From contig NZ_MKKA01000059.1 of assembly GCF_001942405.1 (NCBI RefSeq), positions 1 through 64,000 on the forward strand: a DNA stretch of 64,000 nucleotides, in the 5' to 3' direction. Source of the stretch: Ornithinimicrobium sp. CNJ-824 (GTDB lineage: Bacteria > Actinomycetota > Actinomycetes > Actinomycetales > Dermatophilaceae). Both the position numbers and the translations under genes were made by a program. The notes below the pieces were generated by a model. That model saw only the letters and a list, made by a program, of their open reading frames with translations. It was not told the origin of the DNA and did not search any database. Shown here piece after piece: positions 28,995 to 38,238 of this stretch. How positions within the stretch are numbered: position 1 is the first letter of the stretch; the number at the start of each line of letters is the position of its first letter.

Positions 28995-31307
28995 TCAGCG
29001 CCGACGCCCGAGCATCGACCTGATCCCCTCCATCCCGCTGCGCGGCAGCAGGGCCGCGTTGGCCCGCACGTTCCACGGCGTGGCCTCGCGCACCTGCTCC
29101 ACGACCCGGCGCACGTCGTCGCCGAGCGGCTCGACCTGGCCCGGGGTCACCGTCCCCGGCCGGCCGTAGCGCGCCTGCTCGAGCACCGCGGTCAGCCGGG
29201 CCAGGGCGGCCTCCCCGGAGCGGTTCAGCGTGGTCACGGACCGGTAGTGCCGGCCCATCGCCCGGGGGCTGCGCTCCGGCGGGTCGGGCACCGACAGGTC
29301 ACGCAGGCTGCGGGTCAGCCACGTCCAGTGGGCCTCCGCCTGCTCGGCCGGGGTCGTGGCCTCCGTCAGCGCCCGCTCGCGGTGGCGCCTGCCGGCCAGC
29401 GGCACGAGCGCCAGCAGCAGGCCCAGGACGAGCAGGCCCAGCAGGATCTTGCCGATGAGCGGCAGCAGGTCGCCCAGCCGGTCCTGCCAGGTCGCCTCCG
29501 GCTCCGGGGCCGGGGCGGGCGCCTCGGTCTCGGTCGGCGTGGGCGTCTGGGTGACCGTCGTCGTGGTCGGCTCGGTGTCGCCGCCCTCCTGCGCCCGGGC
29601 GTAGGCCGGCGGGGCCTCGCTGCGCACCCCGGGGGTCGGCTCGAACCGGGTCCAGCCCATCCCCTCGATCCACAGCTCGGGCCAGGTGTGCGCGTCCGAG
29701 GCGACCACGGACCGGGTGCCGTCCGGCTGTGGGTCGCCGGGCAGGAAGCCCACGGCCATCCGCGCCGGGATGCCCTCGGTGCGCGCCATCATCACCATCG
29801 CGGTGGCGAACTGCACGCAGTAGCCCTGCCGCGTGTCGAGGAACCCGCCGATCGGGTCGCTGGCGTCGTCCTGGGCCTCCGGCGCGAGGGTCAACGAGTA
29901 GGTGTAGGCGCTGGAGCGCAGGTGGTCCTGGATGAGCACGGCCGTCTCGAGGGTGTTCGTCTCCTCCCCGACGACCTCGACGGTCAGCTCCTCGACCGCC
30001 GCGCGCGAAACCGGGTCGACCTCGAGCACCTCGGGGTCGAACTGCCCGGGGTCGGCCGGCGACGCGCCGACCCCCTCCGGCAGCGAGCCCGAGCCGCCCA
30101 CCGCCAGGTACGTCGTCCCGTACGACGTCGCCGGCGTCTGCAGGACGACGGTCCGGTCGTCCGGGTCGAAGCGGTATGCCGCGCCCTCGGGCAGGTCGAG
30201 GGCCACCAGCGGGGTGGAGGTCGCCAGGTGCGGCGGCTCGAGGGAGTTGCCCGTCACGGTGAGCTGCTGCTCCTGCACCGGCACGTCCGCGCCGAGGCCG
30301 GGGGGCGGGGGGATCGGCTCACCCACCTGGGTCAGCCCGCTCTGCGTGCGCTGCGGCGCGACCCACCGGCCGTCCTCCCACCGCTCGGTGGCGGTGACGC
30401 GCAGCGGCTCGAGCCGGGTGGCGGTGGTCCGGTAGGTCAGCACGGGCGTGCGGGACTGGTTCTGCAGGTCCTGGGCCGGGTCCATCGTCTCGGTGAAGGT
30501 GACGTCCCCGCCGCCGCCGGCGGTCCGGGCCTCGGGGTTGCGCGCGAGCCCGTCGCCGAAGAAGGTCGGCGGCAGGTGGGGGAGCGCGGCCGCCCCCAGC
30601 ACGGCGGCCACCAGCGCCAGCGCCCCGAGCACCTGCCCGAGGCCCCGGTAGGAGGGCACCTTGACCCCGATGTCGTCGCCGCGCGCCTCGCGCCGGTCCG
30701 CCGAGGACCAGCCGGCCAGCACGCGGTGGCCCTGCTGGGCGAGCATCATCAGCCAGAGGACGGCCACGGCCGCGAAGTACCACGGCTCCATCGCCCGCCC
30801 CGTGTTGGACACGGACACGAGGAACCCGGCCGCCAGGGGGATCCCCGCCCCGGCCGGGGCCCGTCCGGTGACGCCCATGGAGTCGACGGAGACCGCGGTG
30901 AGGGTGAGCACCGCGACGAGCAGGAACGACACGCCCTCGGTGACCGGCGCCGGTGCGGCGTAGGTCTGCAGGACCGTCCCGGCCTCCCGCAGGAGCACGC
31001 CCACCTGGTCGAGGGTCTCCCCGGTCGGCAGCAGCCCCCGCCACAGCGTCTCGCGCAGGTAGGTCAGCATGAGCCCGGTGAGGCCCAGCAGCAGCTGGGC
31101 CAGGGCGACGAGGCTCGGCGGCACGTCCAGGGTGCGCAGCACGGCACCGGTGAGGGCCACGACGGCGACCATGAGCACGGCCGCCCACAGCCAGCTGCTG
31201 TCGCGCAGGAGCTCGGTGAGCGGCCACGCCACGGCGAGCGTGGCGAGCGCGGCGACCAGCCCCTCGGGCCACATGCCGCGGGCGAACGCCTCCTGGTCCA
31301 GCCTCAC
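28995..31307 (-). CDS. Transglutaminase-domain membrane protein (TgpA/DUF3488-like)
   Basis: This is a 770-residue protein. Several membrane segments occupy residues about 15-210. An extracytoplasmic region follows with the transglutaminase core: GYCVQFATAMVMMARTEGIPARMAVGF (catalytic Cys near 494), DAHTWPELWI (His near 539) and GWTRFEPTPG. Then come a Thr/Pro-rich linker (about 570-600), another membrane helix near 615, and a cytoplasmic C-terminal domain (DUF4129-like). GTG at 31307 overlaps the DUF58 stop by four bases. The MoxR-DUF58-transglutaminase trio is a recurrent bacterial operon thought to act in envelope or protein-complex maturation. Confidence 0.88.
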   Translation of the reverse strand: MRLDQEAFARGMWPEGLVAALATLAVAWPLTELLRDSSWLWAAVLMVAVVALTGAVLRTLDVPPSLVALAQLLLGLTGLMLTYLRETLWRGLLPTGETLDQVGVLLREAGTVLQTYAAPAPVTEGVSFLLVAVLTLTAVSVDSMGVTGRAPAGAGIPLAAGFLVSVSNTGRAMEPWYFAAVAVLWLMMLAQQGHRVLAGWSSADRREARGDDIGVKVPSYRGLGQVLGALALVAAVLGAAALPHLPPTFFGDGLARNPEARTAGGGGDVTFTETMDPAQDLQNQSRTPVLTYRTTATRLEPLRVTATERWEDGRWVAPQRTQSGLTQVGEPIPPPPGLGADVPVQEQQLTVTGNSLEPPHLATSTPLVALDLPEGAAYRFDPDDRTVVLQTPATSYGTTYLAVGGSGSLPEGVGASPADPGQFDPEVLEVDPVSRAAVEELTVEVVGEETNTLETAVLIQDHLRSSAYTYSLTLAPEAQDDASDPIGGFLDTRQGYCVQFATAMVMMARTEGIPARMAVGFLPGDPQPDGTRSVVASDAHTWPELWIEGMGWTRFEPTPGVRSEAPPAYARAQEGGDTEPTTTTVTQTPTPTETEAPAPAPEPEATWQDRLGDLLPLIGKILLGLLVLGLLLALVPLAGRRHRERALTEATTPAEQAEAHWTWLTRSLRDLSVPDPPERSPRAMGRHYRSVTTLNRSGEAALARLTAVLEQARYGRPGTVTPGQVEPLGDDVRRVVEQVREATPWNVRANAALLPRSGMEGIRSMLGRRR

Positions 31308-32682
31308 CGGGGGGTCCCCACGAGTCCGCCCGTGGCGGTGAGGGAGGCCCAGGCCTGCGGGATCTCGGTATGGGGTCCCACCACCACGCTCTGCCAGCCC
31401 GCGTCCGCGAGGACGGCGGTGGGGGCGAGCTCGCGGTGCCGCGCGGTCTCGCCGCCGGGGGCGCCGGCACCGCCGATGCCCTCGGCACCGGCGTCCGCAC
31501 CTGCGCCGGCGCGACGACCGCCCCGACGCTCTCCCTCCCGCGCGGCCTCCCGGTCCGACCGGCGGCTGCGCGCGCCGCCGCCGAAGCGCTCCGGGTCGAG
31601 CACGAACGCCAGGGCCCGGGAGCCCGGCTGCCGGATCGCGGCGAGGGTACGCAGCGACTCCTCGTCGTCGGCGACGACGGCGGCGATCACCAGGACCCCG
31701 CCGGTGGTGAACGGCGCGGCCGCGGCGGCCAGCCGGTCGAGCCGGGCCTCCCGGTCGGGCTGGACCCGGGCCAGGGCGGTCAGCGCGACGTCGAGGTCGA
31801 CCGGGTGGTCGGTCGTGCCCTCCCGCAGGGTGGTGTCGGTGAGCAGGTGGACGACGAACCCGTCCGCCACCAGGTGCCGGGCCACCGACGCCAGCGCGGA
31901 GACGGCCCACTCGTAGGAGGTGCGCACCCCCGAGCCCGGGTGGGCCCCGTCGCGGGAGTCGAGCAGCAGCAGCGCCCGGCGGCGGGCGGGCCGGTCCTCC
32001 TGACGCACCATGAGCTCGCCGCGGTGGGCCGTCGCCGGCCAGTGCACCCGGCGCAGCTCGTCGCCCTGGCGCCAGTTGCGGATCGAGACGTCGTCCTCGC
32101 CGTGGAGGGCGACCATCTGGGGCATCTCGCCTTCGCTGCCGCGGGAGGTGCCCCGCACCCGGCCCTCGCCGAGCAGGTGCAGGCGGGGCAGGACGAGCAC
32201 CTCGGCGGTCGAGGACAGCTGCAGGGTGAGGAAGGTCAGCCCGAACGGGTCCCGCTGCCGCAGCAGCACCGGGCCGAGGTGGTAGGCGCCGCGGTGGCGG
32301 CTGCGGACGGTGTAGCGCAGGCGCTTCTCCTCGCCGGGCACGAGGCGGGGCAGGACGAACCGCGGCCGCTCGCCGAGCTGGGGGTCGAGCCGTTCCTCGG
32401 CCAGGTAGACGGGGGTGGAGCGGCGGCCGACGTTGGTGAAGCGGGCGGTCACGGTGCCGCGCTCCTCGGGGCTGAGCCGGACCGGCTCCACCTCCCGCAG
32501 CACGCGCACCTGGGGGGTGCGGCGGGGGACGAGCAGCAGGGCCAGCAGCGGCAGGGCGAGCAGGACCAGCCCGATGCGAGTGACGTCCTCGTAGCCCAGG
32601 AGCACGCCGGCGACGGCCACCACCGCCCCGAGGACGACGACGCCCGGCCCCGGGCGGTGAGCACCTTCCAGGGGGACCTCAT
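31304..32682 (-). CDS. DUF58 domain protein (one apparent frameshift)
   Basis: About 459 residues. Two N-terminal membrane helices precede the DUF58 core with GTSRGSEGEMPQM, DDVSIRNWRQGDELRRVHWPATAHRGELMVRQ, a hallmark of the family, and a vWA-like downstream domain. The C-terminal 100 residues include an Arg/Gly/Ala-rich linker. The frame breaks near 32655: one base is missing between LTARGRA and VVVLGAVVAVAGVLLG. ATG at 32682 follows GAGGGGA and is eight bases after the MoxR stop. Confidence 0.85.
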
Positions 32683-32690
32683 CGGTCCCC

Positions 32691-33677
32691 TCAGCGGCCC
32701 GCGGGGACGGCGGTGCGCTCGACGACGTCCCGGACGATGTCGGCGGTGGTGTGCCGGGTCAGCGACGCCTCCCCGGTGGCCAGCACGCGGTGCGAGAGCA
32801 CCGGGACCGCGATCGCCTGCACGTCCTCGGGCACGACGTGGTCGCGGCCGGCGAGGGCGGCGTGCGCCCGGGCCGCCCGCAGCAGCTGCAGCCCGGCGCG
32901 CGGGGAGGCGCCCAGGCGCAGCATCCGGTGGTGGCGGGAGGCGGCCATGAGCTCCACGACGTAGCGGCGCAGCGCCTCGGAGACGTGCAGCTCGCGGATG
33001 GCCTCGATCTGGGCCTGCACCTCCTCGGAGGTGGTCACCGGGGTCAGCGCCTCCAGCGGGGAGACGCCGCCGTGGGAGGCGAGCATCGCCATCTCGGAGG
33101 CGGCCGAGGGGTAGCCCATCGACAGGCGGGCCATGAACCGGTCGCGCTGGGCCTCCGGCAGGGGGTAGGTCCCCTCCATCTCGATCGGGTTCTGGGTGGC
33201 CATGACGAGGAAGGGCCGGGGGAGGGGGTAGGTGTGCCCGTCGACGGTGACCTGGCGCTCCTCCATCGACTCCAGCAGCGCCGACTGCGTCTTGGGGGAG
33301 GCGCGGTTGATCTCGTCGCCGACCACGACGTTGGCGAAGATCGCGCCCCGGCGGAACTCGAACTGGCGGGTGTCCTGGTTGAACACGCTCACGCCGGTGA
33401 TGTCGCTGGGCAGCAGGTCGGGCGTGAACTGCACGCGGGAGACCTGGCAGTCGATCGCCCGCGCGAGCGACTTGGCCAGCATCGTCTTGCCGACGCCCGG
33501 CACGTCCTCGACGAGCAGGTGGCCCTCCGCCAGCAGGACGGTGACCGCGGTGGTGACCACGTCGTCCTTGCCCTCGATGACCGTGGTGATGGCCTCGTGG
33601 ATGCCCCCGGCCACGCGGCGGACGGTGTCGAGGTCGACGGAGTCGGGCGCGGGCGGGGACGACGTCGGTTCGGACAT
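32691..33677 (-). CDS. MoxR-type AAA+ ATPase
   Basis: This is a 328-residue protein with Walker A LVEDVPGVGKTMLAKSLARA, Walker B FANVVVGDEINRASPKTQSALLESMEE, sensor 1 FLVMATQNPIEMEGTYPLPEAQRDRF, and C-terminal ASPRAGLQLLRAARAHAAL. MoxR ATPases act as chaperone-like partners of vWA/DUF58 proteins, which agrees with the downstream genes. ATG at 33677 has no Shine-Dalgarno; CAAGAT six bases upstream hints at a leaderless start. Confidence 0.92.
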   Translation of the reverse strand: MSEPTSSPPAPDSVDLDTVRRVAGGIHEAITTVIEGKDDVVTTAVTVLLAEGHLLVEDVPGVGKTMLAKSLARAIDCQVSRVQFTPDLLPSDITGVSVFNQDTRQFEFRRGAIFANVVVGDEINRASPKTQSALLESMEERQVTVDGHTYPLPRPFLVMATQNPIEMEGTYPLPEAQRDRFMARLSMGYPSAASEMAMLASHGGVSPLEALTPVTTSEEVQAQIEAIRELHVSEALRRYVVELMAASRHHRMLRLGASPRAGLQLLRAARAHAALAGRDHVVPEDVQAIAVPVLSHRVLATGEASLTRHTTADIVRDVVERTAVPAGR

Positions 33678-33725
33678 GGGTCGATCTTGCCACCCCCGGC
33701 CGTGCGCCTGCTGGGTCGACGGCCC

Positions 33726-33763
33726 TCCACCACGCCCCACGGCAGCCCCCCACCACGCCCCAC
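33726..33763 (-). promoter_or_regulatory. Two GTGGG-N5-GTGGG pairs upstream of moxR
   Basis: Read on the minus strand there are two ten-base-period pairs, GTGGG-GCGTG-GTGGG (33749-33763) and GTGGG-GCGTG-GTGGA (33726-33740), 50-90 bases before the moxR start. The spacing is that of MraZ boxes. A third weaker pair (GTGGT-N5-GTGGG) is at 33887-33901. Apart from these and the mraZ promoter sites, the 359-base gap 33678-34036 shows no gene. Confidence 0.4.
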
Positions 33764-33972
33764 CGCGGTCCTCCACATCCCTCCCGCCACGGCTCCGCGG
33801 GCGTCGGCGCGGGCGGCCCGGGGCGGGTTTCCGGCCGCTCCGACGGCGGATCGGCCGCCTCCAGGGTGGTCCGCGCAGAGTTTCCCCCCACCTCCCACCA
33901 CCGCGCCTGACCTGCGTCTACGGCATACTGGGTGCGGGAAATCCGCCACTTTTCTCTTGTCGGGGGAGGGAA

Positions 33973-33987
33973 GTGGGGTATGGTGGG
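33973..33987 (+). promoter_or_regulatory. Probable MraZ boxes upstream of mraZ
   Basis: GTGGG-GTATG-GTGGG is a direct repeat with ten-base period, 50-65 bases upstream of the mraZ start. MraZ of other bacteria represses its own operon by binding TGGG-type direct repeats with five-base spacers. Confidence 0.65.
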
Positions 33988-34036
33988 GCGCACTGGAGGC
34001 GAGAACGACCCGTCGAGCGAGAAGGGGGTGGTCCGA

Positions 34037-34471
34037 GTGCTCTTCCTCGGGACCTACACGCCCAAGCTCGACGACAAGGGCCGGCTCATCCTCCCGGCCA
34101 AGTTCCGCAAGAAGCTCGAGGACGGGCTGGTCATCACCCGCGGGCAGGACCGGTGCCTCGTCGTCTACGCCCAGGACGAGTTCGAGCGGATCGCCCTCCA
34201 GTGGCAGAGCACCCCGACGTCGTCGCGGGCCGTGCGCGACTACCAGCGCGTCTTCCTCTCCGGCGCCTCCGACGAGGTGCCCGACAAGCAGGGCCGGGTC
34301 ACCATCCCGCCGATCCTGCGCGACTACGCCGGCCTGAGCTCGGACTGCACCGTCATCGGCGCCGGCAACCGCGTCGAGGTGTGGGACAGCAAGGCCTGGG
34401 AGGACTACCTGGCCGCCACCGAGGACGCCTTCGCCGAGCAGTCGGAGGAGGTGGTGCCCGGAGTCATGTGA
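34037..34471 (+). CDS. mraZ: Transcriptional regulator MraZ
   Basis: This 144-residue protein, the normal length, has two AbrB/SpoVT-like halves: [16 protein letters not shown] near residue 13 and [18 protein letters not shown] near 83. It forms ring oligomers that bind the dcw promoter and usually represses the cluster it opens. GTG at 34037 follows AAGGGGGTGG. Its own GTGGG boxes lie just upstream. A 237-base gap separates it from rsmH, unlike the overlaps in the rest of the operon. Confidence 0.95.
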   Translation: MLFLGTYTPKLDDKGRLILPAKFRKKLEDGLVITRGQDRCLVVYAQDEFERIALQWQSTPTSSRAVRDYQRVFLSGASDEVPDKQGRVTIPPILRDYAGLSSDCTVIGAGNRVEVWDSKAWEDYLAATEDAFAEQSEEVVPGVM

Positions 34472-34530
34472 CCCGGTGGCACGCCCGCCTGGTCCCTGGT
34501 CTCCCCCCGCCCGAGCCGTTCCGACGCGAC

Positions 34531-34625
34531 TTCCCCCGCGCCGGAGCATCCCGGACCGGACGCCGGCACGACTTCCCCCGTGCCGGACCCGACCGCCGCA
34601 CCCGACACCTCTTCCCCGGTGCCGG
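34531..34625. repeat. Three copies of a TTCCCC-type element between mraZ and rsmH
   Basis: TTCCCCCGCGCCGG (34531), TTCCCCCGTGCCGG (34573) and TTCCCCGGTGCCGG (34612) recur at about 40-base intervals. Around the second copy CCGGCAC and GTGCCGG can form a stem with a ten-base loop. Confidence 0.6.
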
Positions 34626-34708
34626 GCGGCACCCGGCAGGGCGGTGGGGGACCAGGACCCAGGAGGAGGCCCCCGGGTCGCGCCGCACCTGACGACGGGC
34701 CCGACACC

Positions 34709-35798
34709 ATGAGCGACGACCCCACCGACGACCTTCCCGACGACGGGCTCCCGCCGGTCCCCACCGCGGACCGGCACGTCCCCGTCCTGCTCGAGCGCTG
34801 CGTCGAGCTCCTGGCCCCCGCGCTCCAGCACGAGGGGGCCCTCTTCGTCGACGGCACCCTCGGCATGGGCGGCCACACCGAGGCCGTCCTGCGGGCGTGC
34901 CCGCAGGCGACCGCTGTCGGCATCGACCGCGACCCGCAGGCGCTGGCCCTGGCGAGCGAACGGCTGGCCCCGTTCGGCGACCGGTTCGTGCCGGTCCACG
35001 CCGTCAGCGACGACCTGCCCGCGGTGCTCGCCTCGCTCACCCCGCCGCGCGGCCGCGCCGACGCGGTCCTCTTCGACCTGGGGGTCTCCTCCCTGCAGCT
35101 GGACGAGGTCGACCGCGGCTTCGCCTACCGCACCGACGCCCCGCTGGACATGCGGATGGACCAGTCGACCGGGAGAACCGCGGCCGACGTGCTCAACACC
35201 TACGACGCCCGCGACCTCGCCCACGTGCTGCGCACCTTCGGCGAGGAGAAGTTCGCCCGCCAGATCGCCCGGGCGGTCGTGCGGCGGCGCGAGACCGAGC
35301 CGTTCACCACCTCCGGCCCGCTCGTCGAGCTGCTCCACGACGTGGTCCCCGCCGCGTCGCAGCGCTCCGGCGGCCACCCGGCCAAGCGCACCTTCCAGGC
35401 GCTGCGCATCGAGGTCAACGCCGAGCTGTCGGTCTGGTCGCAGGCGCTGACGGCGGCCCTGTCCAGCCTCGCCGTCGGCGGCCGCATCGTCGTCCTCTCC
35501 TACCACTCGCTCGAGGACCGGATCACCAAGCGCGGCCTGGCCGCGGGCGCCACCAGCACCGCTCCGCCCGGCTTCCCGGTCGAGCTGCCCGAGCACCGGC
35601 CCTGGCTGCGGCTGCTCGTCCGTGGCGCGGAGCAGGCCGACGCCGCCGAGACCGGTGCCAACCCCCGGGCCGCCTCCGTCCGGCTGCGCGCAGCCAAGCG
35701 GACCCGTGCCACCCCGGACCAGCCCCCGGCGACCAGCCAGCGACACCCCCGACCAGCCCCCGACGACCAGCAGCGACAACCCCGAGGTGCAGCGATGA
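34709..35798 (+). CDS. rsmH: 16S rRNA (cytosine-1402-N4)-methyltransferase RsmH (one apparent frameshift)
   Basis: About 362 residues. It uses SAM to methylate C1402 in the 16S decoding centre. Motifs: [28 protein letters not shown] (SAM loop, near 50), [37 protein letters not shown] and the C-terminal [14 protein letters not shown]. The tail carries two copies of DQPP(A/T)TSS-D. The frame breaks near 35737: one C too many (AGCCAGC for AGCAGC). Repair makes the second repeat readable and places the TGA at 35796, overlapping the ftsL ATG. As written, the frame runs into ftsL. ATG 34709 lacks a good ribosome site; an in-frame GTG at 34580 is possible. Confidence 0.92.
35712..35779. repeat. 34-bp imperfect tandem duplication in the rsmH tail
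   Basis: Two units (35712-35745 and 35746-35779) differ by a few substitutions and one C. They encode the repeated DQPPxTSSD residues at the RsmH C-terminus. Confidence 0.8.
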
Positions 35799-36315
35799 CC
35801 CAGATGACCGTCGGTGCCCGGCTCGGCCGCGCCACCGCCCCCGCGTTCGCCCCCCGCCGACCCGGCGGTGCCACCGCCGCCGTGGCCTGCCCGGGGCCCG
35901 GGCCGCGCGCACGTCGCGCACCCGCGTCGTGGACGCCGCCCCCGCGAGCGGGCACACGGCATACCGGCTGCTGTGCCTGTTCATCATCATGGCCGCGGTG
36001 AGCGTGGTCCTGGTCCTCAACACCCACCGGGCCGAGGGCTCCTACGTGCTGGGGCGGCTGGCCGCCGAGCAGACCGCGCTGCACGACGAGAAGGTCACCC
36101 TCCAGGCCGAGCTCGACCGGCTCGAGTCGCCCGAGACGCTGGCGAAGGCCGCCCGCAAGCTCGGCATGGTCCCGGCCCCGTCCACGGCCACGCTGCGGCT
36201 GTCCGACGGCGCCATCACCGGCGTGGCCTCCATGAGCGACGGCGGTCGCACGATTACCGTTGACCTGCCCGCGACGGGCGTGGCGGACCCGGCCGGGACG
36301 GCCGCCTCCGACTGA
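35795..36315 (+). CDS. ftsL: Cell division protein FtsL (one apparent frameshift)
   Basis: About 173 residues. A basic cytoplasmic N-terminus (about 65 residues) is followed by one membrane helix ([20 protein letters not shown]) and a periplasmic-side coiled coil ([20 protein letters not shown]). This is the FtsL/DivIC topology; it scaffolds FtsQ and FtsW/FtsI at the septum. The frame breaks near 35890, where one base is missing in GC-rich sequence between GGATAAV and [14 protein letters not shown] overlaps the repaired rsmH stop (ATGA). Confidence 0.85.
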
Positions 36316-36357
36316 CCGACCGACCCTCCCGACCGACTCCCGCGAGGTGACCTTCCA

Positions 36358-38238
36358 GTGGCAGCAGCACGCGGTGGCAGACGGTCCCTGGGGGCCGTCC
36401 ACCCCGGGGTGGGGCACCCGCGCACCCGCACGCGGGTCCTGCTGCTGGCGGTCCTGCTCGTCCTGAGCCTGTTCGGCGCCCAGCTCGTGCGCCTCCAGGG
36501 CCTGGACGCCGCCAGCGTCTCGGCCGCCGCGCTCGACGGCCGGCTCAACGTCACCGCGATCCCCGCCCCGCGCGGGGCCATCACCGACGTCGACGGCGCC
36601 GGGCTCGCCGTCAGCGTCGAGCGCCGCAAGGTCATCGCCGACCCGACGCTGGCCGAGGACTACGTGCTGCGCGACGACGAGGGCGAGGAGGTCGCCAGGG
36701 GGTTCGCCGCCGTCGCCCAGGTCGTGGCGGAGGTCACCGGCGAGAAGGAGGCCGACGTGCTGCGCCGGCTCGAGGAGCCGCTGGGGGAGCAGTACGCCGT
36801 CGTCGCCCCCGACGAGTCGCCCGCCACCTGGCAGGAGCTGCGCTCGCGCAACGTGCGCGGCCTGTCCGCCGAGAACGTCATGCGCCGCGACTACCCCCTC
36901 GGCGAGGCGGCCGCCCCGCTCGTGGGCTGGATCGGCGCCGGCGAGATGCCGGCCGGCGGCCTGGAGCTCGTCCACGACGAGCAGCTCACCGGCACCCCCG
37001 GGGAGGCCGTCTTCGAGGTCGGCCGCGAGGGGGAGCGGATCACCACCGGCCTCTACCAGGAGGACGACGCCGAGCCCGGCCAGGACGTGCGGCTGACCCT
37101 CGACGCCGACCTGCAGTGGTACGCCTACGACGCCGTCCGCCAGCGGGTCGAGGAGGCCGGGGCCCTGTCGGGGTACGCCGTGATCCTCGACGCGCGCACC
37201 TCCCGGGTGCTGGCGCTGGCCAGCTACCCCACCTTCGACCCCGCCGACGACTCCCAGACGTCGGAGGGGATGCGCAACGCGGCCGTCGAGGACGTCTACG
37301 AGCCCGGCTCCACCGCCAAGGTCATCACCGCCGCCGCCGCCCTGGAGAAGGGGCTGGTGCAGATGGACACCCCGATCGAGGTGCCCGTCCGGCTGCAGCG
37401 CGGCGGCACGACCTTCAAGGACGCCGAGGAGCACCCGCTGCGGCACCTGACCTTCGCCGGCGTGCTGGCCCGCTCCTCCAACATGGGCACGATCCTCTAC
37501 GGGGAGGACCTGGAGGACCAGGAGCTCTACGACTGGTTCCGCAAGTTCGGCATCGGCACGACCAGGGGCCTGGGCCTGCCGGGCGAGTCGGTCGGCCTGC
37601 TGCCCGAGCCGGGCACCTGGAGCGCGACCACCCGCTACACGGTGATGTACGGCCAGGGCGTCTCCTCCACCCTGCTCCAGCAGGCCACCGTCTTCCAGAC
37701 GATCGCCAACGACGGGGTCCGGGTCCCCGCCTCGATCGTCGCCGGCACCACCGACGCCGAGGGCCGCTACACCGAGACCTCGGTGCCCTCCGGCAAGCGG
37801 ATCATCCAGGAGGAGACGGCCGAGACGCTGACGACGATCATGCAGCAGGTCGCCAGCACCGGCGGGACGGCGCCGGCCGCGGCGATCGAGGGCTACCACG
37901 TCGCCGGCAAGACGAGCACCGCCGACCGCTACGACCAGGAGAAGGGCCGCTACGAGGGGGTGACGAGCTCGTTCATGGGCTTCGCGCCGGCCGACGACCC
38001 CAGGTTCGTCGTGGCCGTCGCCATCCAGAAGCCGACCCGGATCCACACCTTCGGCGGCGTCATCGCCGGCCCGGTGTTCAGCAAGATCATGCGCTACGCC
38101 CTCGTCAAGGAGGGGGTGGAGCCGGCCACCACGGCGCCGCCCACCGTCCCGCTGGAGTACGACCCCGGCGAGCCCGCCCCCGACGGATCCGGTGCGACAC
38201 TGGGTCGGATCGCGATTCGAGACGAAGGGACCGGCTGA
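36358..38238 (+). CDS. ftsI: Septal peptidoglycan transpeptidase FtsI (class B PBP)
   Basis: This is a 626-residue protein. A short N-terminus and one membrane helix ([20 protein letters not shown]) precede a dimerisation domain and the transpeptidase domain. Active-site motifs are SxxK in [15 protein letters not shown] (Ser about 318), SxN in ARSSNMGT (about 372), and KTS in [11 protein letters not shown] (about 518) where most class B PBPs have KTG. It crosslinks septal peptidoglycan with FtsW. GTG at 36358 has GAGGTGA eight bases upstream. The stop abuts the murF start, so murE, normally next, is absent. Confidence 0.93.
   Translation: MAAARGGRRSLGAVHPGVGHPRTRTRVLLLAVLLVLSLFGAQLVRLQGLDAASVSAAALDGRLNVTAIPAPRGAITDVDGAGLAVSVERRKVIADPTLAEDYVLRDDEGEEVARGFAAVAQVVAEVTGEKEADVLRRLEEPLGEQYAVVAPDESPATWQELRSRNVRGLSAENVMRRDYPLGEAAAPLVGWIGAGEMPAGGLELVHDEQLTGTPGEAVFEVGREGERITTGLYQEDDAEPGQDVRLTLDADLQWYAYDAVRQRVEEAGALSGYAVILDARTSRVLALASYPTFDPADDSQTSEGMRNAAVEDVYEPGSTAKVITAAAALEKGLVQMDTPIEVPVRLQRGGTTFKDAEEHPLRHLTFAGVLARSSNMGTILYGEDLEDQELYDWFRKFGIGTTRGLGLPGESVGLLPEPGTWSATTRYTVMYGQGVSSTLLQQATVFQTIANDGVRVPASIVAGTTDAEGRYTETSVPSGKRIIQEETAETLTTIMQQVASTGGTAPAAAIEGYHVAGKTSTADRYDQEKGRYEGVTSSFMGFAPADDPRFVVAVAIQKPTRIHTFGGVIAGPVFSKIMRYALVKEGVEPATTAPPTVPLEYDPGEPAPDGSGATLGRIAIRDEGTG

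Noticed and set aside
28699-29169. A possible small plus-strand gene over the LuxR upstream region
   Set aside because: It overlaps the operators and the 3' end of the transglutaminase gene, and its translation is Arg/Gly/Pro-rich without motifs.
34709-36001. A genuine RsmH-FtsL fusion protein
   Set aside because: The frame continuity depends on one extra C in a repeat. Removing it yields a proper stop overlapping the ftsL start.
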